Under the pieces are notes generated by a model. It made no database searches, had not been told where the DNA came from, and saw nothing but the letters and a program-made list of their open reading frames with translations. Position numbers and translations under genes: made by a program. This document shows positions 32,907 to 41,538 of a stretch of DNA of 64,000 nucleotides, piece by piece (within the stretch, counting starts at the first letter, position 1; each line of letters opens with the position of its first letter). This DNA comes from Enterobacter_D sp963521185 (GTDB lineage Bacteria; Pseudomonadota; Gammaproteobacteria; Enterobacterales; Enterobacteriaceae). The DNA is taken from the NCBI GenBank assembly GCA_963521185.1, contig CAUQTV010000003.1:62001-126000 (forward strand). Reading direction: 5' to 3'.

Positions 32907-33938
32907 TTATTTACCCATCTTCACCTCGCTGACCCATTTACCGATCAGCGTTTTTCGGGTCTCGGTGGAGCCGTATTTGTCCATGTCGTAGCTGATGAGC
33001 TTCAGATCGTCGAGCTTAAGCGAGTTCGGCGAGGTTTCCGCCGTGGTGTTGGTCAGGATTTGATAGGATTTTCCCTGCTTCCACGACAGCTCCTGCGCCT
33101 CTTTCGACAGCACAAAGTCCACGAACAGTTTGGCGTTATCGAGGTTGCGCGCGCCTTTCAGAATGCTCACGCCGCCGATTTCATAGCCGGTGCCTTCGCA
33201 CGGCGAGATCAGCTCCAGCGGTGCGCCTTGCTCTTTTTCCAGCGAGTAATCGTGCAGGAAACCAATGCCGATGGCCGTTTCCCCGCGTGCGGCGTTACGC
33301 GCCGGGGCGACGCCGGATTTGGTGTACTGGGAGACATTGCTGTTCAGCTGTTTCAGGTAATCAAAGGCCTGATCTTCACCCCACAGCTGCACGAAGGTGG
33401 CGAGCGCGGTGTAGGCGGTGCCGGAGCTTTGTGGATCCGCCACCTGGATCTCGCCTTTGTATTCCGGTTTAGTCAGATCTTTCCAGCATTTTGGCACCGG
33501 CAGATTTTTCTCTTTCAGCTTCTCGGTGTTAACGCCAAAGCCTAAAATCCCTACGTAAACCGCAGAAGAGAGGTTGCCTTTCACTTTTGCCGGATCGCGG
33601 AATTTTTCCATGATCTGTTCAAGATTAGCCGATTTGTACGGCTGTAGTAGCCCCATTTCACCCGCCTGCGATTGCGGATCCAGCGTGCCGCCGTACCATA
33701 CATCGGCCTGCGGGTTTTTCTTCTCGGCATCGACTTTCGCCAGCGTGCTGCCGGAGCCGTTGCGAATAAACGAGGTTTTCACATCGTATTTTTCGCCGAA
33801 GGCTTTGGCTTCGGTTTCGCACATTTCATTGGTGGCGCTGCAATAGACGACTAAGCGCCCCTTGGCCTGCGCTGCGCCGCTGAACGTGGCGAGGGCAATA
33901 CCGGTGGCAACCAGAGAAGAGAGTAGGGTCAGTTTCAT
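32907..33938 (-). CDS. afuA: ABC importer periplasmic binding protein AfuA
   Basis: 343 codons. A signal peptide ends at AQA before KGRLVVYCSATNEMCETEAKAF. It is of the class 1 extracellular solute-binding family, with DVWYGGTLDPQSQAGEMGLL and SGTAYTALATFVQLWG. The tyrosines and serines that serve iron proteins are not obviously conserved. Homologues in Actinobacillus, Citrobacter and pathogenic E. coli bind sugar phosphates. AGGAT precedes ATG 33938, and the start overlaps the uhpC-like stop by four bases, so sensor and transporter genes are coupled. Confidence 0.87.
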   Translation of the reverse strand: MKLTLLSSLVATGIALATFSGAAQAKGRLVVYCSATNEMCETEAKAFGEKYDVKTSFIRNGSGSTLAKVDAEKKNPQADVWYGGTLDPQSQAGEMGLLQPYKSANLEQIMEKFRDPAKVKGNLSSAVYVGILGFGVNTEKLKEKNLPVPKCWKDLTKPEYKGEIQVADPQSSGTAYTALATFVQLWGEDQAFDYLKQLNSNVSQYTKSGVAPARNAARGETAIGIGFLHDYSLEKEQGAPLELISPCEGTGYEIGGVSILKGARNLDNAKLFVDFVLSKEAQELSWKQGKSYQILTNTTAETSPNSLKLDDLKLISYDMDKYGSTETRKTLIGKWVSEVKMGK

Positions 33939-35239
33939 TGTTTTATCCTTTGAGTATGAGAAGCCGTCATGCCTGCCATTAACAGCGGCATCAGCAGTAA
34001 ACCCATCAGCACGGCGGCAATCGACAACAGCGTAAACATGCCGGACCAGCCGTAGCGTTCTATGACCTGCGACAGCGGCCAACCGGCCAGTGCCGCACCC
34101 AGATAAGCAAACACACCGAGAAAACCGGTGATCGATCCTGCCGCCGCTTTATGACCACACTCGACCGCCGCGAGGCCAATCAGCATTTGTGGGCCGAAGA
34201 CAAAAAATCCCACGGTGAAAAAACAGATCGCCAGCAGGGCGTAATGGTGGACAGGGGCCAGCCACAGGGCGGCAACCGAGACCATCAGGCCCAGCGTGAA
34301 CAGCAAAATCATCGGCGCACGCTGGCCGCTGAACAGCAAATCCGATCCCCATCCGGCAAACAGTGCCCCGAGCAGGCCACCCACTTCAAACAGCATCACC
34401 GTGGCGTTGGCGCTAAGCAGATTGACGCCGTGGCTCTCCGCCAGCCAGATGTTGCCCCAGTCGTTCAGCGCAATGCGGATGAGATACACCAGCACGTATG
34501 AGACGCCGAGCAGCCAGATCATCGGATTTTGCAGCATGGTGGTGCGTAACATCTGCCACAGCCCCAACGGCGGGCTGTGTTGTTCCTGGCGCAGTTCAAG
34601 TGGGTCATTGCGCCATTCCCCGACGGTTGGTAAACCCTCTTCCTGCGGTGTGCCCCGCAGCTGCGTGGTTAACCAGACACCGAGCGCTATGCTGATGATC
34701 CCCGGTGTCAGCATCGCGGCCTGCCAGCCCCAGCGGTGGGCGGCGAAGGCACAGATCAGCGGAATAATTGCGCCGCCAATGTTGATCGACGTATTCCAGC
34801 ACCCCCACCAAAACCCACGCTCGTTGCGCGAGTACCAGTGCGTCAGCAGGCGCGCGCACGGCGGCCAGCCCCAGCCCTGAAAAAAACCGTTTAGCGTCCA
34901 GATAAACAGCAGCGTCGGCAGGGAATCACCGAAGGCGAACAGCACGTTCAGCACCCCGGTGGCACAGAGTCCCAGCCCCATGAACACACGGCTGCCGTGG
35001 CTGTCGTGCCAGAGTCCGGCCGCAAATTTCGATGCGCCGTAGCTGAGATAAAACAGCGATCCCAAAAGCCCTATATCACTTTTGCTCAGCCCCAAATCCA
35101 GTTGCAGCGCCGGCAACACGTAATTGACGCTTTTGCGCGTCAGGTAAAACGCGGCGTACCCCACCACCATCGACAGCAGTAAACGCGGGCGTAATGCGCG
35201 ATAGCGCTGGCTTATTTCGGCTGATGACAGGACATGCAT
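33935..35239 (-). CDS. UhpC-like hexose-phosphate sensor (MFS family)
   Basis: 434 codons, about 12 membrane segments. It resembles UhpC/GlpT-type organophosphate antiporters: GYAAFYLTRKSVNYVLP near the start, GFFQGWGWPPCARLLTHWYSRNERGFWWGCWNTS, and FFVFGPQMLIGLAAVECGHKAAAGSITGFLGV. In the E. coli Uhp system UhpC binds glucose-6-phosphate outside and activates UhpB; it is a receptor more than a transporter. GGAGG precedes the ATG. It follows the uhpB-like gene by 85 bases and overlaps afuA. It could also transport; the sequence does not exclude this. Confidence 0.85.
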   Translation of the reverse strand: MHVLSSAEISQRYRALRPRLLLSMVVGYAAFYLTRKSVNYVLPALQLDLGLSKSDIGLLGSLFYLSYGASKFAAGLWHDSHGSRVFMGLGLCATGVLNVLFAFGDSLPTLLFIWTLNGFFQGWGWPPCARLLTHWYSRNERGFWWGCWNTSINIGGAIIPLICAFAAHRWGWQAAMLTPGIISIALGVWLTTQLRGTPQEEGLPTVGEWRNDPLELRQEQHSPPLGLWQMLRTTMLQNPMIWLLGVSYVLVYLIRIALNDWGNIWLAESHGVNLLSANATVMLFEVGGLLGALFAGWGSDLLFSGQRAPMILLFTLGLMVSVAALWLAPVHHYALLAICFFTVGFFVFGPQMLIGLAAVECGHKAAAGSITGFLGVFAYLGAALAGWPLSQVIERYGWSGMFTLLSIAAVLMGLLLMPLLMAGMTASHTQRIKQ

Positions 35240-35324
35240 AGCGGCCTCCGGTTGAGATGACTATATGAAAGCGAAACGAAAAAGGGATGAGAGAAAGTCC
35301 GCAGTGGCTAAGACTTTTTCCTGG

Positions 35325-36866
35325 TCAGGGGGTGGTTTGCGGCAAAAGTGTGGGCAGGTTAACAATTACGCGCGTGCCGTGGGTGGACTCCAGCACCAGT
35401 TCGCCGCCGAGCGCACTCACCCGCTCGCGCATTCCCTGAATGCCGAAGCCGGATCTTTTTTGCGCGGGGATGCCGACGCCGTTGTCTCTCACCTCCAGCA
35501 ACAGGCTACCGTTTTGCGCTTTCAAAACGATCAGCACTTCAGTGGCGCTGGCGTGCTTGCAGACGTTGTTCAACAACTCCTGCAACAGGCGGTAGAGGGT
35601 AAACACCAGCGTTTCATTCTGCGGCGGCTGGGCCAGTTTGTAGTCGAACCGGCACACAATGCCGCGTTCGGCAAAGGCGAATTCATTCACCAGGTGGTGC
35701 AGGGCATCGTCAAAGGTCATTTCGTCGAGCACCGGCGGGCGCAACTGGCGTAGCAGCTGGCGGGTGGAGTGATGGATACGTCGCGCCAGATCGTTGATTT
35801 GCCGGGCGGCCTCCAGCGTTTGTTCGGTGCCGCCGGTGCGTTTCACCAGTTGAGACTGGATCTGGATGGCGGTGATGTTCTGGCCGATTTCATCGTGCAG
35901 TTCGCGCGCCAGGCTTTTACGCGTGTCCTCCTCGGTGTGGATCAATTTTTCCGTCAGCGTTCGCCGCGCGTGAAGCTCCACTTCGAGACGCCGACGGTAA
36001 TGGTCGAGGTTTTGCGCGAGGTGCTGCTGGCGGCTAATGGCGATGCCCAGACCAATGCCGAGCAGCGCCTGGGTGGCGAGAAAAATCTCCAGCTAAATCA
36101 GATCGTTAAAGCCAACTCCGACCTGGCGGGCGATGGTGATCATCATGCTGCCAAGCAGGCCGGAGAGCACGCCTCCCTGCCAGCCAAACTTCCACGCCAT
36201 CACCACATTGGGCAGAAAAACCACGATCAGCAGCAGTCGTTCGATTTCTGGCGACAGCACCATTTGTGTGCCGATACCAATAATAAAGAACAGGCTGCAC
36301 CAGATAATGAGCGAGGTGCGCAGCGGCGGGTTGCTGGTGTCCAGCCCGAGCAGATGATAACGGTGCTGCTGGCGCAGGAACTCGAAAATCAAATAGACAA
36401 ACGGCGTCAGCAGCACGCCGCCGGTAAACGCCGCGAGGCCAATCAGCGTGGCTTTGCTGTCGAGCAGCGGCGAGAGGATCAGCGTTTGCAGCAGGGCGGC
36501 GACGGTGACGGCGCTCAGCAACAGCGTCAGACGCTGCCAGTAAAGCGGGAAACGGTGCCAGTAATGCTGCGCAAGCATGGCGGGAAGCAGAGTGATAAAC
36601 GGCGCGGCCAGCAGCGTATAGCCATTGAGTAACTGCTCGCTGTGTAGCCAGAAAATGGCCGCCAGCTGCGGGAGAAGCAGCGCTGGCCAGAATCGCCGTG
36701 AGAGTAAAATCAGCAGCGCCAGCCAGACCCCATGCGGTAAAAACAGCACCGCCTGCTGACCGTTATGGGTGAGATAAAAACTGAGCGTCCACAGCATCAC
36801 CCAGCCCGGCCCCCAGGCCAGCACGATGAACAGTGAGATCAGCCAATACCGGACGGACCGCGACAT
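35325..36866 (-). pseudogene. uhpB-like histidine kinase gene with an in-frame amber codon
   Basis: One continuous reading frame of 514 codons is broken only by a TAG at 36095-36093. Upstream are 257 codons of the membrane sensor (MASE1-like, about eight segments), ending VGVGFNDLI. Downstream the frame continues at once with LEIFLATQALLGIGLGIAIS, then the kinase core: ARELHDEIGQN with the phosphorylated histidine, LRQLRPPVLDE, and the ATP-binding NVCKHA, DNGVGIP and GFGIQGMRERV. In E. coli UhpB the stop position is glutamate (GAG), one base away from TAG. The ATG overlaps the uhpA-like stop. It may be truly inactive, rescued by amber suppression, or a sequencing error. Confidence 0.85.
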
Positions 36867-37495
36867 TAATGCCCCGTCAGCAATTGATGTTCCAGGGCAA
36901 AATGCACCAGTTCAATGGTGCTGGCGCACTGCAATTTGCCGAGCACGTTAGCGCGGTGGACATGCACCGTTTTATGGCTGAGATCGAGCTGCCAGGCGAT
37001 CTCTTTCACGCTCTCGCCTTTGATCAGCAGATCAAACACTTCACGCTCGCGGGGGGTGAGTCCATGTAAGACCTTGTCCGGCGGGTGGCCGCCGCGCAGG
37101 GCACGCAGGGCATCGTTGCAGAGATACTGCCCGCCCATACCGACGGAGCGCACCGCCTGGACCAGCTCTTCCGGGCCGCAGCGTTTGGTGAGATAGCCGC
37201 GTGCGCCCGCGTCGAGAGCGCTTTGCACAAAGGCCGGGGTATCGTAAATGCTCAGAATGATGGCGCGAAAAGCGGGGCGCTGCGAGCGCAGACGTTTGAG
37301 TAAGCTAAGGCCATTTTCATCCGGCATGGCGACATCCAGCACGGCCACGTCGGCGTCATCCGCCAGCAGCGCGGGTAAGGCTTGTGCCGCAGCACTGAAC
37401 TGACCGGTTACGCAAAGATCGTCTTCCAGGTTCAGAAGTTGAGCAAAGCCCGAGCGGACGACAACATGGTCATCAACCAACACAACACGGATCAT
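36866..37495 (-). CDS. UhpA-like response regulator (NarL family)
   Basis: 209 codons. The receiver domain (1-120) has acidic residues DD at 8-9, the phosphorylated aspartate in VAVLDVAMP and the lysine in YLTKR. The C-terminal LuxR-type domain (about 145-200) reads LTPREREVFDLLIKGESVKEIAWQLDLSHKTVHVHRANVLGKL. In E. coli UhpA is phosphorylated by UhpB and turns on the sugar-phosphate transporter gene. Here it is the first gene of uhpA-uhpB-uhpC-afuA-afuB-afuC and may control its own operon. Its stop overlaps the next start (TAATG). With uhpB interrupted, it may lack its kinase. Confidence 0.87.
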   Translation of the reverse strand: MIRVVLVDDHVVVRSGFAQLLNLEDDLCVTGQFSAAAQALPALLADDADVAVLDVAMPDENGLSLLKRLRSQRPAFRAIILSIYDTPAFVQSALDAGARGYLTKRCGPEELVQAVRSVGMGGQYLCNDALRALRGGHPPDKVLHGLTPREREVFDLLIKGESVKEIAWQLDLSHKTVHVHRANVLGKLQCASTIELVHFALEHQLLTGH

Positions 37496-37607
37496 CGCGT
37501 TTCACCCTCAAAGGAACATCGCTTCATCATGCAGGGTTAGCGGTGGCTGGCAATGCTCGCGTGGGGGATATGTAATGGATGTAACAAAAATGCAATAAAT
37601 CCGTTTC

Positions 37608-37628
37608 CCCTCTCCTGATGGAGAAGGG
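37608..37628. terminator. CCCTCTCC hairpin between olsF and uhpA
   Basis: CCCTCTCC pairs with GGAGAAGGG (one bulged A) around a TGAT loop, 11 bases beyond the olsF stop and upstream of the uhpA-like gene on the same strand. It probably ends olsF transcription. The uhpA promoter must lie in 37496-37607. Confidence 0.5.
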
Positions 37629-37638
37629 AGTCCGTTAG

Positions 37639-39339
37639 TTACCGGTGCGCGCCGATGTAGCGCTCGTAGCGGTTGGCTTTCAGGTGCGCCAGATCCACCA
37701 GCACCAGCCCGTCTACGCAGTTGTTGAAGTCCGGGTCGCTGCCGAAATCGATAAACTGAACGCCGCCCGGTTCACAGAGTTCGGAATATTGCTTATACAG
37801 CGGGGGAATGCCGCAGCCGAGATTGCCCAGCAGCGATTTGAGCCGCGTGAGGTCGTCGGTGTAACTCTCGCCGCCAAACTGTGCCAGCACGTCCGGCAGT
37901 GACGCCGGGTAGGGGCGACGCGAGGCGGCCAGCGGATGCGACGGCGGGAACCATAAGCGGTAAAACGCCACCAGCAGATCCCGCGCGGCAGGCGGCAGAC
38001 CGCCGGAAATCGACACCGGGCCAAACAGGTAGCGATACTGCGGATAGCGTGCCAGATACGCACCAATGCCCGACCATAAATAGTCGAGGCCCCGGCGTCC
38101 CCAGTAGCGCGGCTGAATAAAGCTGCGCCCCAGCTCAATGCCGTGCTGGAGAATGTCGGCCATCTTCTCGTCGTAGTGAAACAGGCTGTAGCTGTACAGT
38201 CCGCTCAGTCCCTGAGCGTCAACCTGGCGAGCTGTGGGCATAAAGCGATAGGCACCCACCACTTCAAGATCCGCGTCATCCCAGAGGATCAAATGCAGAT
38301 AGTCATCGTCGAAGCTGTCGGTATCGCGGCGTTTTCCGCTGCCTTCACCCACCGCGCGAAAGGCGATTTCACGCAGGCGGCCCAGCTCACGCAGGATCGG
38401 CACATCTTCCGCGCCGTTACGCTGCCATAAATAGATTGTTTTGCCGTCCGCCGTTTGCCCCAGGCATTCGGCCTTGTTCAGCGCACGCTTGAGAATGATC
38501 CTGTCTTCCGGGCGGGCAATGGCGCATTCGGTTTTGAACACGCCCGGCAGCTTTTTGCCCAGACGAATCACGTGCTGGCGGCACTTATCTGCGGTGTCGC
38601 GCGGGGCGGTTTGCGGGCTGAACCAGCTGTCCCAGGGAATGCGCTGCCCGATAGTTATCGGCAGGCTGCTGTTCTGGCGGCGAAACATTTGCTGCATGAG
38701 CAGCAGCATCGGCAGGGTCGGCGACACCAGCGTGCTGGCATAAAACAGCGCGCTGTTATGGGCGCGAATATGCACCGGCAGCAGCGGGGTGCGGAATTTC
38801 GCCGCCATTTTGACGAAGCCGGAATGCCAGTTGCCGTCACGGACACCTTTGCGCGTCAGGCGTGACACTTCCCCCGCCGGGAAGAAAATCAGCACGCCGC
38901 CGTTCTGCAACTGGGTTTCCATCATTTGCATCGACGTTTTTCGGGTACGACCACCCAGATTGTCCACCGGAATAAACAGCGAACTCAGCGGCTCAAGATG
39001 GCTTAGCATGCGGTTGGTGACCACTTTAACGTCGCGGCGCACGCGAGAAACCGCATACAGCAGCGCGAGGCCGTCAAGGGTGCCGGTTGGGTGGTTGGCG
39101 ACGATCACCAGCGGACCGTGTTCAGGGATTTGTTCGAGATCGTGAGCGGGAATGGCACAGCGGATTTGCAGATGTTCGAGGACCTGCTCGACCATATCCA
39201 GCCCTTTCAGGTGGCGATGTCCGGCGGCAAACTGCTGGAACTTCTCTTCGTAGAACAAACGGCGCAATACATTTTTTTGCCAGGGCGCGGGTCTGGCCTG
39301 CGGCCAAAGGTCGTCGAGTACATTATCAAGAGTGAACAT
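37639..39339 (-). CDS. olsF: Bifunctional ornithine lipid synthase
   Basis: 566 codons. The N-terminal half (about 60-260) is a PlsC-type acyltransferase with the HX4D motif in VIVANHPTGTLDG and the partner motif FFPAGEVSR. The C-terminal half (about 310-540) is a GNAT-like OlsB/hemolysin-type domain (GRLREIAFRAVGEG, DDDYLHLILWDD, ELGRSFIQPRYWGR). This fusion matches OlsF from Serratia, in which the C-terminal part attaches a 3-hydroxy fatty acid to ornithine and the N-terminal part adds the second acyl chain. The product is a phosphorus-free membrane lipid. GGAGGAG precedes the ATG. It is divergent from the chemoreceptor gene and stands alone. Confidence 0.85.
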   Translation of the reverse strand: MFTLDNVLDDLWPQARPAPWQKNVLRRLFYEEKFQQFAAGHRHLKGLDMVEQVLEHLQIRCAIPAHDLEQIPEHGPLVIVANHPTGTLDGLALLYAVSRVRRDVKVVTNRMLSHLEPLSSLFIPVDNLGGRTRKTSMQMMETQLQNGGVLIFFPAGEVSRLTRKGVRDGNWHSGFVKMAAKFRTPLLPVHIRAHNSALFYASTLVSPTLPMLLLMQQMFRRQNSSLPITIGQRIPWDSWFSPQTAPRDTADKCRQHVIRLGKKLPGVFKTECAIARPEDRIILKRALNKAECLGQTADGKTIYLWQRNGAEDVPILRELGRLREIAFRAVGEGSGKRRDTDSFDDDYLHLILWDDADLEVVGAYRFMPTARQVDAQGLSGLYSYSLFHYDEKMADILQHGIELGRSFIQPRYWGRRGLDYLWSGIGAYLARYPQYRYLFGPVSISGGLPPAARDLLVAFYRLWFPPSHPLAASRRPYPASLPDVLAQFGGESYTDDLTRLKSLLGNLGCGIPPLYKQYSELCEPGGVQFIDFGSDPDFNNCVDGLVLVDLAHLKANRYERYIGAHR

Positions 39340-39704
39340 GATGGCTCCTCCTCACGTCTTGCCCCAGACAGTAGAAGAGCAACATGACGGTTGCATTTCA
39401 CGATGATGAACAAATGAAAATCTCATAAATGCCTATGCGGTTTTTATGCCCTATGCAGTTTTTATGCATAGTGCAAAAAATATTCCGCACAATAATTGGG
39501 TTAATTACTGGCTATTTATAAGGCATAGCGCTGTGTTTAAAGTGGCATTGCCTGCTTTAACGAAGTGAATAATTATTAAACATTAATGAATTGATATAAA
39601 TCAACAGCTTATCAGTTTGGCTTAAAGTTTTTATCTTTACCGTCGTTAATAGTGCCAGGTTCCGGCGCTGGCCGGAGAGTTTGTGCATCGGTGAAGGAAA
39701 AAAT
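39340..39704. other. AT-rich divergent control region, olsF and chemoreceptor
   Basis: This 365-base gap holds no gene that I can support. It must contain both promoters. The only clear structure is a pair of 16-bp direct repeats at 39434 and 39452, and a TATGCATA palindrome at 39464. DNA from about 39470 to 39640 is markedly AT-rich. Confidence 0.6.
39434..39467. repeat. Two 16-bp direct repeats upstream of olsF
   Basis: TATGCGGTTTTTATGC at 39434-39449 and TATGCAGTTTTTATGC at 39452-39467 differ at one base and begin 18 bases apart. Each contains two ATGC motifs. They look like tandem binding sites for a regulator of olsF or the chemoreceptor. Confidence 0.6.
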
Positions 39705-41492
39705 ATGTTCAATTCCATACGTTCAAGAGTCATAGGCGCGACGGCGTGCATTGTGGTCATCGCCTTGTTGATCAATACCGTTGTCAATTATCTCATCATT
39801 AACAAATTCAATAATCGGGCGGTCGAAAGCACGTTAACGGCGCTGACGCAAAGCCACACGGCCACCATCACCCAGTGGGTTAACACGCAAAAGGCGATGG
39901 TGACGTCGCTGGTTCCCCACGTCACCGACAGCGATCCCGTGCCGCTGCTCACGCAAATCGCCGAGGCCGGGCATTTTATGAATGTGGACATTGGCTACCC
40001 GGATAAGCGCGATATTTCGTCGGATGCGTCCGGCATTCCTGACGGCTACGATCCCACCAGCCGCCCGTGGTATATCCAGGCGGTAGAGGCGGGAAAACCG
40101 CGGGTGATTAATCCCTACATGGATGTGACCACTAAAAAACTGATCGTCACCGTGGCGGCACCGCGTATTGAAAACGGCACCGTGCTCGGCGTGGTGGAGG
40201 GTGATATCCGCATGGATGACGTCATCGCCAACATCCGCAATATCAAACCCACGCCGGACAGCTTCGGCATGCTGATCGCCGCAGACGGCACCATCATGGC
40301 GCACCCGAATGATGCGCTGACGCTGAAGCCGCTGGCGGATCTCGCGCCGGGTCTCGACAGCAAAGCATTGCTGCGCGGAAACGGCTCGGTGCAAGCGGAG
40401 ATAGACGGGCAGATCAAACTGCTTAAAGCGCTGCCGGTGGGGGATTCCGGCTGGTTTACGGTCGTGGTGATGGATAAAGCCGAAGCCACCGCCGGGATGC
40501 GATCGCTGTTGACGGCATCGGCGGTGTGCCTGTTGTGCCTGATTATTTTTGCCGTGCTGGTGGTCAATATTATCAGCAAGCGCGCGCTGGCCCCGCTGAA
40601 TAATATTCGCGTGGCGATGGAGAATATCGCTTCGGGCAACGCTGATTTGACGCAGCGCCTCGACGCCAGCCGAAACGACGAAGTGGCAGCCATTGCCCGG
40701 GCGTTCAATACCTTTATTACTACCCTGTCGGGTGTGATGGTCTCGATCATGCAGGCCAGTCATGCGGTGCGCGATGCTTCGCAGGAGATTGCGCTGGGCA
40801 ACCAGGATCTGTCGTCGCGTACGGAATCTGCCGCCGCGAGCCTGCAACAAACGTCAGCGGCTATGGAACAAATTTCCTCAACGGTGTCGTTGACCGCGGA
40901 AACAGCGGAGCAGGCGAACAAAGAAATCGCCCGCACCGCACAGGCGGCCGATGAAGGCGGCGTGGCGGTGAAAACCGTGATCCACGCCATCGGCGATATC
41001 GAGTCGGCCTCCGGCAAAATTGCCGACATCACCGGCGTGATTGAAAGCATTGCCTTCCAGAGCAATATTCTGGCGCTTAACGCCTCGGTGGAAGCGGCGC
41101 GCGCGGGGGATCTGGGTAAAGGTTTCGCCGTGGTGGCCGGGGAGGTACGCAATCTTGCAAGTCGCAGTACGCAGGCGGCGCGGGAGATCAAAATCCTCAT
41201 CGACAGTACGCTGGAAAGTATTAAAACGGGATCGCGTCAGGTGGCGCATACCGGCAAGACCATGGAGCACATTGTGGGCGGCGTGAAATCGGTCACCACC
41301 ATGATGGCGGAAATCAGCAATGCCACCCGCGAACAACAGCGCGGAATTCAGGAGATCAATATCGCCGTTACGCAGTTAGACGCGATGGTGCAGCAAAACG
41401 CGGCGCTGGTGGAAGAGTCGACGACCGCATCGGCGGCAGTGCAGGGGCAGGCGAGAGAGCTGGCCGAGGCCGTGGGGCAGTTCAGGATGTAG
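39705..41492 (+). CDS. Methyl-accepting chemotaxis protein with a Cache sensor
   Basis: 595 codons. The first membrane segment is at about 9-30, the second at about 275-297. Between them is a periplasmic Cache-type domain (SRPWYIQAVEAGKPRVINPYMDVTTKKLIVTVAAPR), which often senses amino acids or organic acids. A HAMP domain follows, then the cytoplasmic signalling coiled coil with its hairpin tip (IESIAFQSNILALNASVEAARAGDLGKGFAVVAGEVRNLA). There is no C-terminal NWETF-type pentapeptide for CheR. I start at ATG 39705, after GAAGGA. It would signal to CheA at the cell pole; the ligand is unknown. Confidence 0.92.
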   Translation: MFNSIRSRVIGATACIVVIALLINTVVNYLIINKFNNRAVESTLTALTQSHTATITQWVNTQKAMVTSLVPHVTDSDPVPLLTQIAEAGHFMNVDIGYPDKRDISSDASGIPDGYDPTSRPWYIQAVEAGKPRVINPYMDVTTKKLIVTVAAPRIENGTVLGVVEGDIRMDDVIANIRNIKPTPDSFGMLIAADGTIMAHPNDALTLKPLADLAPGLDSKALLRGNGSVQAEIDGQIKLLKALPVGDSGWFTVVVMDKAEATAGMRSLLTASAVCLLCLIIFAVLVVNIISKRALAPLNNIRVAMENIASGNADLTQRLDASRNDEVAAIARAFNTFITTLSGVMVSIMQASHAVRDASQEIALGNQDLSSRTESAAASLQQTSAAMEQISSTVSLTAETAEQANKEIARTAQAADEGGVAVKTVIHAIGDIESASGKIADITGVIESIAFQSNILALNASVEAARAGDLGKGFAVVAGEVRNLASRSTQAAREIKILIDSTLESIKTGSRQVAHTGKTMEHIVGGVKSVTTMMAEISNATREQQRGIQEINIAVTQLDAMVQQNAALVEESTTASAAVQGQARELAEAVGQFRM

Positions 41493-41500
41493 CATTTTAC

Positions 41501-41533
41501 ACGCCGGGTAAACATGTGCTACCCGGCGTTTTT
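41501..41533. terminator. Bidirectional terminator between chemoreceptor gene and hemB
   Basis: ACGCCGGGTA and TACCCGGCGT form a perfect 10-bp stem with a 9-base loop, followed by TTTT on the plus strand. It lies between two convergent genes and on the minus strand can also act for hemB. Confidence 0.8.
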
Positions 41534-41538
41534 GACGC

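Noticed and set aside
32907..33938. Ferric-iron binding protein (FbpA) as the function of this gene
   Set aside because: The family is shared, but the operon with uhpABC-like genes and the known sugar-phosphate binding of AfuA make an iron role less likely.
39834..40850. A 338-codon minus-strand frame inside the chemoreceptor gene
   Set aside because: It is a shadow of the receptor reading frame, with arginine and histidine excess and no ribosome site.
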